Of a stretch of DNA of 64,000 bases, positions 33,007-44,294 are shown one piece after another. The notes beneath the pieces were generated by a model, which worked only from the letters and a program-made list of their open reading frames with translations, did not search any database and was not told where the DNA came from. How positions within the stretch are numbered: position 1 is the first letter of the stretch; every line of letters begins with the position of its first letter. The DNA comes from Rotaria sp. Silwood1 (Eukaryota > Rotifera > Eurotatoria > Philodinida > Philodinidae): contig CAJNOP010000136.1 in assembly GCA_905250075.1 (NCBI GenBank), positions 310,001 to 374,000 of the forward strand. The letters run 5' to 3'. Made by a program: the position numbers and the translations under genes.

Positions 33007-36000
33007 GTGAAGTATGTTTCACAGGTTTTCTTTTTATTTTCAACCAACGCGATGTCACTGTTGAAAGCAATTTGCAAGAAGGAGTTGTCCTTGTCGGAAA
33101 TTGCCATGAATATTTGGTCATGTCAGTTTCCTACTTTAGAGCAGGAATAAAATTATTGGAAGGTAAAATCAATTTGCTGTTGAGTATCCCTGCCATTCGA
33201 GGATCGAACGGAAACTTTTCGATCAGGCAGAGTTTCGCAACAGTGGCTACAGATCAGAAGGAGAACATATTTAGACTATGAGTGGAAATTAGAAATCAGA
33301 ATTCGGAAAGAAGCGATGAGCAGTAGATTGAAACAAGAGTTATGTAGACAAACACAAAATAGGTGAACACCATCTAGAAACTCGAAGATAAGAAGTAGCA
33401 ATTCTTCAACTAGTGGTTCGAAATTGATGTCTTGTTACTTCCAAAATGCCTAAGTTACTGCCTTATTCATTTCGTGGAGCGACATGACAATGCTAATTAC
33501 AAGAATAACCCTATTATCCACTTCATGTTTGCTTACCTTGATTATATCATTAAAGTCTTGTTACAAATCGAGTTCTGTTTTCTAATCCCAATATCTCTTT
33601 ATGGTCTGCGATAATCTGAATTCGCAATTCTATTCTTCTGATTGCATGAAAGCAAATAGAACACGAGATGAAGGTTAATGGGAACTAAGCCTTCTCTGTC
33701 TCTGACGTTTCTACGGACGATATTTCTCATGTCTCAGATATTGGTGCATACATCTTCCTCAAGCCCCAACCATAAATCTCAGGTTTGTCGACGTCACACA
33801 CCTCCTTACTTTTAGTATTGAGTTACGTCTCTGCCTGATTGATCTACATTTTAGGCGTCTTTCAATGAATAACTACTTTAAGCTGTCGTTAGTATATGTA
33901 TTCATCTATGAAATCATGCAACTATCCAATTTGTCCCTAGGAAATAATTTCACTAAATGTCTAAAATATTTCAGCGCTTAGATCTGCATCGTCTATTGAA
34001 TCTTGTAAAAAAAGGACTGCCGGTAACCGCATCGCCAGATGAGAAAAGATAATTGCGGTCAATAGTAAGATTTTATCTATACTATAGTTCTTTTCTCCCA
34101 TAATAACATCAAAGAAATAGGTATGGTCGCATTTTCATTTATGTGGCTCGATGGTAGTAAGAAACTCTTTGAATTCTAATATTAAAGCAAACAATCACTT
34201 GTGTTAGATGAGCCATAATGATGAAGGGCAATTAAGCCACGAAATGAATTCAGCGGAAGCCTGTAGGTAATGAACAGTTCAATTTGACCGTATCCAGCAG
34301 TGAATGATGTAGCGCTAGCACCTTTTAGCATTAACGTGGCGGTAAACCGCATTGGTCGTTGACTCACAATTAGGTGCCCTTTCTAGTCTCATGATAAAAC
34401 ATATGCCCACTATCAGAATGTGCTGTATTGTAATATCGTGTAGGGATCATATTTTTCTCGTTTCTCTTCTGCGCGCAACGTGTTGTTAACTTCCATACAC
34501 TTTGTAGTATATAGATCTAACAGCGCAAATAGCGATAGTTTTCCTACGACTTGCTTGATTGTTTGGTTTTAAAGAGACCACATTTCTTGAGGACGATTTC
34601 ATTATTTATTAGCCTTTTCCTCTCTCCTTTTTATCATTTTTCCAAAGCGATCGAATGTTTTCATGCTGACCTGGTGCTTACTATATTGCTCATGTGCTAT
34701 TGATTTAAGCCATTGAACTGATATCAGTAAGAGGCAAAGAGTTTCATTTTGATTGCTTCACTATTCTTAACGCTTTCTCTTGACGTGTGGCTGGTGTTTC
34801 TCGCTAAGCATTTGCTTGCTGGTTGTTAGGCAGTATCTTTATAAAAAAAAAAGAGAAGCCCTGAGAATAGATACAATGCTGTTTTTCTTATATGAAATTA
34901 ATATTTCACCATATTCTTGTCCTTCGACTGTTTCTCGAACATGTTTTTATATTTTTATCTTTCTAAGAATTAACTGACTAATGGTTTATGCACATGAAAA
35001 AGATTAGAAGTAATTGAGTATACATTTTTATCAACTGTTCCTAGATGAAACAATTAGCAGCCTAGTTCATCTTGGCAGGTGCCTGAAAGTCAGGTCAGGA
35101 TGTAAATATATGGTCTGTTTAGCAGTTCTGTTTTGTAAAAACTATTTTTTCAGTACAGCAGATATGATGTAATCAGGCAAAAAAAGAGTGAATCGTAATA
35201 AAATGCACGCACTACACGATGATGTAAACTAAGTGTTTCATGTATGTAATCTAGGTTCAGTAGCACCAACTTTCCAAACCACCTAATCATAAAACTTACA
35301 TTCTTGGATATTCACAAACTAACATTCAATTTTCTCTTCGCTTTTCTGTCTTATTATGTCTGATGCTTCAACATCATGTATGGCACAGCCATAAACATTT
35401 CTTTTTTTGTCACACGCTATCATATTCGTTTTTTCATTCTAAATTAAAAGCTGGCAAATGTTTCTCTCCGACTTTAGATTGTTATTACTCTTATTTGCGG
35501 AAAATCTTCTTAGGTATCGACACAGAAAAACATTTCGAAGACGGTAGAAATGGTTGTTAAAATTTCACTATTAAAATAGATGCGACATAAAAAATGATGC
35601 CATCCGTAATTTGTTAGTATCTCTGCGAGTTCTCATCACAGAGACTTGAGTCTAGTCTCACAAGATTCTATATTCAACTCTTTACAGAATCATATGAAAA
35701 GATTATGTGCAACTCTTACTCGTGAGATTATAGCCGGTTGGCACTGATATGGGACAGAAGGAGCCACTTTCTAATGCGTGTTTTTAGCAGATTAATAATA
35801 TCTGAGCATCTGTAAAATCTGATGGAAGGCGTCTCCAATTTTTTTTCGACATTTTCCAGCCTGTTCTTTCTTAGCGCAGTCGAAACAGTTCAGTAAGATA
35901 AGATAGTGAGATTCTAGGGAAAGACTTCCATGAAAACAGAGTATTAACCATGAATCGTTTCTTCCTAATACCACATGAATTGGAAAAGAAGACTTTATGG

Positions 36001-36686
36001 AAGTTGGGCCGGTTTAGACGAATTGAGTAAACAGTTTGCTTTACCTTGATGAAATAATCACAACGAATAGTTATATTTTAAACTAGTTATGCATTTTCTA
36101 CAAAGAATCTCATGAAAAGATCGTTCAAAACATAAAATGAAAAAACTTGATCAGTCTCCGATCTCAAAAACTTGCAATGAAAAACTTTTGAACTATTTTT
36201 CCACTGAGACACTACTGCAAATGATACCAAATGGCGTATTCTGCCTTTCTCTTGGCGGCTCACGCATATCGAAAAAATGAACAAAAGCGTTGGTTGTAAG
36301 GTGGTCCATATTCGCGCATAGCAGCACTGGTCATCTTTGTTCCCATAATTCCATGTTGCACACACTCTCTTCATATGACTTTTTAGAGAATAAAATATGG
36401 CATCTTTTGAGCTTAGACTCAATTCTCGTTGATGGAAGTTCACCGAGATATTAATGAAACACTGAAGATGTCATTCTTCATGTCACGTCCGTGATATTGC
36501 ATGCTAGTAGAATATTCGAACACAAACGAACTACTTTGCTTGAGAATAGCTATTTGTCGGATAAACCTGACTAGTGCTCTTGAAAATTTTACAATTTGAT
36601 TTATTTCATATTTCGAGAGAAGAATACAACCTTGAGCTTGCTCAGTGGTTGGATCACCATAGGTAACGGCAGACTTAGAAACGGTC
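33007..36686. other. No gene recognised
   Basis: A plus frame 33072-33281 and a minus frame 34182-34367 (SQRPMRFTATLMLKGASATS) look mildly protein-like but carry no domain I know. The minus frames 36087-36443 and 36440-36700 lie in the presumed divergent promoter of the protease and are probably chance. Confidence 0.35.
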
Positions 36687-39600
36687 ATGGACACTATCAA
36701 GAAGGTCTATTTATACGATCAAACAACCAAGGAACGCTATCGTCTTAATGGTGATATCGACATTGGCCGAAAGCCTGCAAAAGAATCACTATCACACGAT
36801 TTTACTGAACACATTATTTATGATCCATCAGAATTGCCACCAAAAGTCGATCTTCGTCCATGGATGACGAAAGTCGAGTTTCAATCGGATATTAATAGCT
36901 GGTGAGTGATGTTTCGTACGATAGTATGACAGACACATGTGTTACCTTCCGATGCGGTGTCTATTGGAATAAAAATAATAGGTTCATTGTGCAGAATAAG
37001 ACCATTTATATTTCCTGTTTTTCCCATTCAGCTTCCATCGTAAACACTTTTACATAGTTTCAAAATATTCTCGATTCAATTCTGTAGAAAATTGTAAAAT
37101 AACATCTGATAGAAACTTCTTTTATGTGTCAATGCGAACAAAAAATATTTCATTGTTATGCATTCATCCAGATTCTACGGTTACCAAAAGAGTTCTTTTG
37201 CATTTTTTATTGAGAATTTTGCCTATGCAACAGGTATGGGTGATAAGAAGGCTAACACTCCACATCCACACCCTGAGATTGTACGGAAGGCTTTGGTTCT
37301 TATATTTCATGCATTTTTTTAACAGACATGAAAGTTTCCTAAAAATGAGAGGAAGCTTCACTTGTTGTGACGAGTATGACTGAAAGTAATATAGATAAAA
37401 AAGCTGAGTGATCTATACCTTTGCGTAGAAGACTAGTACAAAGCTCGAAAGACTCTCCTACACTAGGATATCGTTTTACAGTTTCATATAGAACTGAGCA
37501 GGGTTACCAAATCGAAATTTTAGAAATCAGAACTTTTCCATCAAAAATCAGTATTTGATCAGGAGATTTTTTCTAAAAAAACAAGAGACAAATCGACCGG
37601 ATCCATGGTTTCGGTCACCACAAAAGTTAAAAAAAGACCGGTCAGAAGAATGCTGAAACTACAGAGCTGAACGATTGGATGGTTTTTTTGAAATGTTTCT
37701 TTCTTCGAATTCACAACGATTTTTGCTTAAAAAAAACGTTGATTCTTTGATCGGTAATGATCGAAATATATCCTAATCATAATTGTATCAAGTGAATGTG
37801 AATGATATCAGATTTCTGGTGCTTTATCTACTGTACTAGGATAGTAATCGAAGAGAGTTCAAGATTTATTCTTTCGGGAATTTTCTTCCAGCACTTGTTA
37901 CTTTCGAAATTTTCATTTCTCCGATGTTTTTAGAGTTTTCTTTTGAGGTTATAAGACATCCCTATAGTCGAATGTATTTTATTGTACTGGTGTTCTTGTA
38001 TCTGTTCATTTATTGATGAAAAGAAAGTAAGCATAAGTATTTTATTCGGATGCGACACAGTAACCAAAAAAGACAAATTGGAAATGAAAAGTAAGGTATT
38101 CAGAAACTCATTCTCACGATGTTGGCAGCATGACCATATTTTTCTGGCGAGAAAAATTCGCTTTGACAATTCTTGATCACTCAGGGAGTAATTGTGAAAT
38201 TTAGTAAAGCTGCAATAACTAATTAGTCAAATTTTCCCTTCGGCATCAACAATGTGATTCCTGGTTCGGCTTATTCTGTCATTTTATAGAGATTTTGTAT
38301 GATTGAAACTTGTCTTGCAATAACCATTCGAAACAGGCACAGAAAAAATATCGGAACGCATTTTCACTATGAAGAAGATGATCTAAAAGATTATTGCCTC
38401 TAAGCATAACAGTTATTTTATTCTTCTACGTTTTTTTCTTGTTGATTCGCATTATCGTTAAAATCAAACCTGGCAAAACTGAAAATCAGGTAAAATCAGG
38501 AGGTATGATGGTCCTAGAATTGAACGAAGAATATCTTAGGATTAGACACATGTCTCTACAATAAAAAATTGCTGCAAAAAAAAGGAATAAATAGTCATGA
38601 TTCCATTGTTTATAAAACACGCCCTACTTGGAGGCTGATAGTCTATACAGGTCGACATCAGCATGAGACGATTGGTTTACTTGTTCCAAATGCAGTTACA
38701 TGTAGGAGTAAGACGATAAATGTAGTACCGTATTATGTCGATCTTTCATTATGCTGTTTTGCTTATTTTTACTGTTTTTGTGTAATTCCCTCGTCAAAAA
38801 TAGATGTCTCAATAATAGAACGTCCAATTTTTTCGTTAAATTGGCTGTGTCTCATGACAATATACAGATGAAAGGAAGCCTTCATCACTGATTAGTTGTC
38901 AGATTATTCGATTTTAATTAAGATTCCTGTCATGAAAATATAGCAAGATCACATTTATTATCACTAATGCTTAATTTACTGATCTAGTATCTAGACATGA
39001 ATTCTGCAATAGTAAATTGAAGCATACTATACAGTTGAGGGGTGACTCCTAAGAATTTTGCATCGCAAATGATTTTCCAGGAATGAAAGTAGAAGTTAGA
39101 ATAAGACTTCCGTTAGGTATATTCAAGTGACTACCCTAGGAATGGGAACCAGGCTTGACAAGCAATAGCATGATGATGAGTATTTAGGGATGGAGGATGT
39201 TTGCTAAAATGCTCACTATCTCATGTTGACTTTTAGTACGGCTAACGCTATAGCTGGAGCCTACGAATACTTATATCACAAGGCTATAGGTACTCAAATC
39301 GACGTCAGTCGTCTCTTCATCTACTACAACAGTCGATTGAAGAATCTTCGAGGTAGTACATGGATGTCCGATGATGGATCTGCCATTGCCTATGCAGTCG
39401 AGACCATGTCAGAACGAGGGGTCTGCCTTGAAAGCTTATGGCCGTACGATATAAGAAAAGTAAATGCCAAACCTGATCAAATGTGTTATGATGTTGCTGG
39501 AGAACACAAGATTACTGAAGCATTCGAAGTTGATCTTAATTTGCACGAGATGAAGGCTTGTCTCGCCCAAGGATTTCCAATTCTCATCAGTATCAATGTA

Positions 39601-40874
39601 TATCAATCGTTCGATGAAGCAAAACCAAGAGGTATTGTTCCTATTCCACAACAGAACGAAATCATTCGAACAAAACACGGAAGGTAAATATGTTATTTAG
39701 AGTTTCATATTCTTATAGCGACCCTTCACGACCATTTTTATAGCAAAAGCGTGTATTCGAGACGTCGATCGTTCATCGGACACACACAAAAAACACCAAT
39801 TTTCTGCTAAAGCTTGTTTCAGTCAATGGTGATGCAATCACTTTAGATAATTCACATTGTTCGAATACTCTAGTTTCAATCCTAATCATTTATCAGGAAA
39901 CTCTGAAAATATTAGATGGGATCCGGGCTTGTCAGGATTCAGTCACAATTCGATCAAGGTTCTATTACAAATCCTTGCCTTTTGTGTCTCTAACATATTC
40001 TCGAATTTTATCTTTGTCAGCATCTTGTTCAGGATGCTTCTGAAAGTTACTCAGACTTTTTCCAAAACAAGAATACAGGATCTCCTCAAGATTCAGTCTC
40101 AATCTTGATCAAGATCTTGATAGAAACAAAAGGGATTTCACCGAATTTTTCCAGAATTCTTACTAAGGATCTGCTCAAATGTATTTAGAATCTTTTCAAG
40201 AACATAAGAAAAGACTGCTGCCAAGATTGCAACAAGATCTTGTCCAATATCATTACAGGACGTATATTTCAAGACTTTTGTCAACTAAAACTTTATTCAC
40301 TCTTAAGGGTGTAGGTGTGAGTGTTAGCCTTCTCATCATCCGCGTCCACACCTCTATGCCCTTTTCTTAGCAGACTTTCATTACTTCTTGTTAGCTTATA
40401 ATAAAAGGTGACATATAGCAAAAATTTATTTAGTGGTTCTTACTGTTTTAGACATGCCGTCCTTGCAGCCGGCTACAGTGACTCATCGCAAGCATTTATC
40501 GTGCGAAATTCATGGGGGGAAGAATGGGTGAGTATTATATCTGTTATCCACAAGTTTTCCTGCATAATTAGAATTATTCTCAGGGTGATAAAGGCTATTG
40601 CTATATACCTTATGACTACATGCAAAATCCAAAATTATGCAATCTTGCATGGACAGTGAAGAGACTGAATGTTGATAGTATGGGGCAAGACACGTGGTGC
40701 ACTGAGGATCCCATCAATTATACACAGACGAATAACGACTCGGGTGAGAGCGCAACTAATAAGAGCTTGGAAGAAGATGAAGGTAATTATGCAGAGATTC
40801 AAGAAGTGGAAGAAGATATCGAACGTGTCGAGTGTGAATCTGACACAAATTATGGCTACACCTATGACAACTAG
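36687..40874 (+). CDS. Papain-family (C1A) cysteine protease without pro-domain
   Basis: Exons 36687-36901, 39237-39683, 40452-40527 and 40584-40874, GT-AG, phases 2, 2, 0, predict 342 residues. The core starts LPPKVDLRPWMTKVEFQSDI. Catalytic residues: Gln66 of the oxyanion hole, Cys72 (codon TG|T split by the 2.3-kb first intron, followed by TANAIAGAYEYLY), His222 (RHAVLAAGYSDSS, also at an exon border), and Asn240 in VRNSWGEEWG. There is no signal peptide or I29 inhibitor pro-region, unlike cathepsins L/B, so a cytosolic or non-classical enzyme is likely. The C-terminal 70 residues are acidic (SLEEDEGNYAEIQEVEEDIE). Introns 1 and 2 contain telomere-like mini-palindromes and an hAT-like insertion. 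All catalytic residues intact. Confidence 0.85.
37231..37273. repeat. Minimal telomere-like palindrome in intron (copy 9)
   Basis: GGTATGGGTGATAAGAAGGC then TAACACTCCACATCCACACC. Very short arms around a GATAAGAAGG spacer; inside protease intron 1. Confidence 0.4.
37499..38515. mobile_element. Probable decayed hAT-like insertion in protease intron 1
   Basis: The left end CAGGGTTACCAAATC and the following AAATCAGAAC/AAAAATCAG words resemble the left end of the nested element at 6340. The right part carries GAAAATCAGG and AAAATCAGG and ends near GATGGTCCTA; flanking octamers GAACTGAG and GAATTGAA agree at 6 of 8. The inverted repeat is weak, so the right border is uncertain. It would explain the unusual intron length. 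Confidence 0.4.
40308..40357. repeat. Telomere-like palindrome in intron 2 (copy 10)
   Basis: AGGGTGTAGGTGTGAGTG, spacer TTAGCCTTCTCATCATCC, then GCGTCCACACCTCT. Lies within the second intron of the protease gene; the preceding 400 bp are rich in repeated AAGATTC/AATCTTG words. Confidence 0.55.
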
Positions 40875-41470
40875 CAATCGGACGTGGTCCGGACAATAAG
40901 ACAGCTTTTGCACTTTTTGCTTAACGTAGTTATTTTTTAGAACCTTCATTAATTAGTTTTCGAACTTTTCCGAATATTTGCATATGAGTCTTCCCCTATT
41001 TAATCTATAGAACGTCTTGTCACCAGTGAAAACAGTAAGCTACTGTAGCGATCAATCATCACAGCTACAGCAAAGAAAATATCGAAGTAGAGGAAATAAA
41101 TATATACAGAATAGATTATCGACCAGTCTACGAATCGATCGAAGGCGACTGAAATCGATCCATCAGCAATTATTGAATAATCAAACCGTGTGACGATTTC
41201 GTGTGAGGAAGTGTCAGCGAGATTGCAGCAACGTTATATTCAACTTCCTCACATCAGAAATTGTTTCTTTTATACATGACGCGCCGAGATCACTGTAGCT
41301 AAAATACAACAATGAATTAATTTATGATTCTTCTGATTTCATGATAAATGCTTCGGCGACACTTCCTCCCCAGCGACAGTTGCTCGTCAGGCAGTTGTTC
41401 CGCAAGATCTCAGTTCCATTAAGAAGTCCGAAATAGCTTTTGAAGAGTTACAGATTATTATAGGCTGAGA
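40875..41470. other. Protease 3' flank, no gene recognised
   Basis: AT-rich 3' flank; nothing further supported. Confidence 0.35.
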
Positions 41471-41631
41471 GGTGTGGGTGTAGGTGTGGGTGTGGATGTG
41501 GGTGTGGGTGCGGGTGTGGGTGCGGGTGTGGGTGTGCGGTGTGGGTGTGATTGTGGGTGCGGGTGTGGGTGTGCGGTGTGGGTGTGATTGTGGATGTAGG
41601 TGTCGCTGAAGAGAAAATGAACACCCACATC
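41471..41631. repeat. Asymmetric telomere-like palindrome (copy 11)
   Basis: About 130 bp of GGTGTGGGTGTAGGTG variants, with a longer-period duplication of GTGCGGTGTGGGTGTGATTG; spacer CGCTGAAGAGAAAATGAA; the right arm is only ACACCCACATCTC. The right arm looks shortened. Confidence 0.7.
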
Positions 41632-41979
41632 TCAGAGTAAGTTGATTGTTAATGTAGAATAAATAATCATACGTTGGACTGAAAATTAAATTTTTTTATG
41701 CAGTATCGTGCACACTATACAAAATAGTAAGAGTTTGCATATCATTGCAGAGCTATTTTAGAAAAAGCTTTCGAAAATGTAGCTGTTTTGTATTGGCATG
41801 CTGAATTAAGAAAATTCTGATCGTCATGCATATACATGCAACAAATACTTCAATATTCGTATGTAAATAATATGTGTTGCGTGAATATGAAATAATGTCG
41901 GATATGAGTATCTGCAAGAATGAAATTCAAGCATGACCACTCATGCTTTATTTCAAAACGCTAAACTCAATTGTGATTC

Positions 41980-42616
41980 ATGCGTCTATTTGCAATGCGA
42001 ACTTTTTCTCAATGTGCAATTATTATAGAATCTAGATTAACAAAAGCAACAACAGCCGTTAATATGTTAAGAAATGTTATTTGGTATAGAAAAACAATGT
42101 CTATCAATGCCAAATTACGTATTTTGCGAGCTTGCATACTTTTTATTCTTCTATATGGTAGTGAAGTATGGACCTTGACAGTGGCTCAAGAAAGTCGAAT
42201 TAATAGTTTTTACATGAAATGTTTAAGAACGATACTTGGTTTAAACCTAAATGATCGTGTATCAAATCTTACAATTTTAAAATTATCTGGTCAGCCGGCA
42301 ATTCAAGACATTATGAGAAAAAATCGTTTAAGATGGTTTGGTCTTGTAAACAGAAGGGAATATGACAACAATCAGATATTATTAATAAAAAAAAGTCATG
42401 TTTTCATATTTTTCTGGAAGCAAACGTCCTCGCAATGTTGGCATGCAAAAACATTGGGAGACCAGAATACTGAAAGATGTCGAGACTTTTGGTATTAAAA
42501 ACTGGAGAGGAGACACCAGAAACAGAGATTATTGGAGACAATTAATCAATCAACATATACAAGTTACTCCTGTTCATTCAAACACAAAAAATATTGTAAT
42601 GATATATAAAGAATAA
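41980..42616 (+). pseudogene. Non-LTR retrotransposon, reverse-transcriptase C-terminal fragment
   Basis: Reads ESRLTKATTAVNMLRNVIWY, SINAKLRILRACILFILLYG, SEVWTLTVAQESRINSFYMK, CLRTILGLNLNDRVSN and RKNRLRWFGLVNRREYDNN, the thumb/C-terminal region typical of LINE ORF2 proteins (LLYGSEVWTL...CLRxILG...RLRWxGxV). At a run of A near 42390 the frame shifts and continues as GMQKHWETRILKDVETFGIK to NWRGDTRNRDYWRQL and a TAA just before the 10-N gap. The polymerase catalytic YADD region is absent, so this is a 5'-truncated, frameshifted copy. Confidence 0.8.
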
Positions 42617-42620
42617 GCGG

Positions 42621-42630
42621 NNNNNNNNNN
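42621..42630. other. Assembly gap (10 N)
   Basis: Ten N directly after the LINE fragment; the join is not verified. Confidence 0.95.
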
Positions 42631-43754
42631 GTTCCACTCTCAGTTGTCCATTTCAATACCGTTCTACATTTTAAGCATATAATGTAATCTTGAAAAATAT
42701 TTTGTAAATAAATCTGAGAATAATTTGCCCCAAATTCGCTTCTTACATTTGCAGGCTTTGCGAATCAAATCGACGGACTATTCAAGCTTACTAAATCTTG
42801 AGTTTCAGCTTTTGATAACGTTGATCTTGTAGATTTGTTGAAGACACCTGTGAAATTGAATAATGGTAAGATTCACCGAGTTTATATAGATAGTATTCAC
42901 TAAAATAAATATGGAGAAAATTCAGCAAATTAGTATAAAGAAAATACACCAAAATGAAACTTTTTTCAAATAGCAAATCTCAGTTGTATCATTGGTCAGA
43001 TGAACCTCCAATCCCAAACTTATTTTTAATTTACGACATGTTACATTGTGAAAAATGTGATGTCGCGAGAAGCTAGTATCAGGTAATGATAGTTTTTTTG
43101 AAACGTAAAATAATGAAACCGTAATGGAATTCTGAGAGTCTCATGGAAACGGGAACCAAGGAAAGTTGTTCACACAGGACACCACTATTTATTTGCTTCT
43201 TTAAATAACTAGCATAACATAGTTCACAATATAATTATCGGGCTGTCCTGATAGACATACCGCTCTTACACGATTTATCATAAGAGTATTTGAAAGTCTT
43301 GTTTCGTCCAAATAATATTAGAACCATTATTTATTAAAATTTTCTTTTTATAATTTGACTACTTGTTTAATATGTTTAGTTCACAATGAGACTGAGTATT
43401 GACTTAGGAAAAGGCTAGCATTCTCGAAGAGAAAACCGTAGGAAATGAATTACTTTAATACATTGCACACAAAATTCACATCTGTCAATCATTCATGGGA
43501 AAATATTGTAATCAGTCAGTGCAAGTATTTCTGCACTGACTCGCATACTTCTGCAGATTGATAATACGATAACTGATCAATAAATTTGAATAATTTTCGT
43601 ATGCCAAAAGAGTTCATGAGGTCAATTGGATAGATAGATGATGAAATAAAACACTCGGTGTGCAACAGTGACCATCACGAATCATGCTTTTCGTAATCAA
43701 CTGCCGGCAAGCTGTCGTCTTTTAAACATACTAGGATTGAGACTTAACATATAG
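42631..43754. other. No gene recognised
   Basis: AT-rich, no frame with a domain. Confidence 0.35.
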
Positions 43755-43946
43755 TGAGGGGTGGGTGAGGCTGGTGGGGGGGGGGGGGGGGGGGGGGGGG
43801 TGGGCGTGGGGGGGGGGAGGAGGATTAGTGCGTGGGTTGGTTTGAGTATGGCTAAATTCTTAACCATCACTCTTACCCACATCTACACCTATACCCACAT
43901 CTACACCTATACCCACATCTACACCTATACCCACACCCACACCCTA
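43755..43946. repeat. Telomere-like palindrome with G25 run (copy 12)
   Basis: The G-rich arm has degenerated to long G homopolymer (25 G at 43776-43800, then more). The right arm is regular: an 18-bp unit ACCCACATCTACACCTAT repeated about three times, ending CCCACACCCT. Homopolymer length is likely unreliable in the assembly. Confidence 0.7.
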
Positions 43947-44294
43947 AAAAAGTGTACACTTTATCATAAAATGGCATACAAATCGTTAGAAAACCACCCA
44001 CACATATTGAAGTCACGGAAGATGATCTTTCCAATACTTTGGTACTTTCGGTTTGTTTAAGATACGTGTCGCCCAATCGATAATATCCTATAAAATATAT
44101 ATTGTATGATCCCACTTGTTAAGATTGTCACATTTTCGCATCAAGAAAGGTGTCAAAACACGAAAATCTGGTTTTTCTCTAAATTGTGATGATATTTTGA
44201 CTCATTTTCTTCTCATTTTAGCTCTAAATACGAAATCGAAAGCTAGATTCATGTTCGGCATCGAAAAATAGTTTCAGCTACCATTTCATTTTAT
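43947..44294. other. 3' flank of hydrolase gene
   Basis: No gene recognised. Confidence 0.35.

Noticed and set aside
33072..33281. Plus frame as a gene.
   Set aside because: No start context, domain or partner exon recognised; it begins within the edge of a palindrome region.
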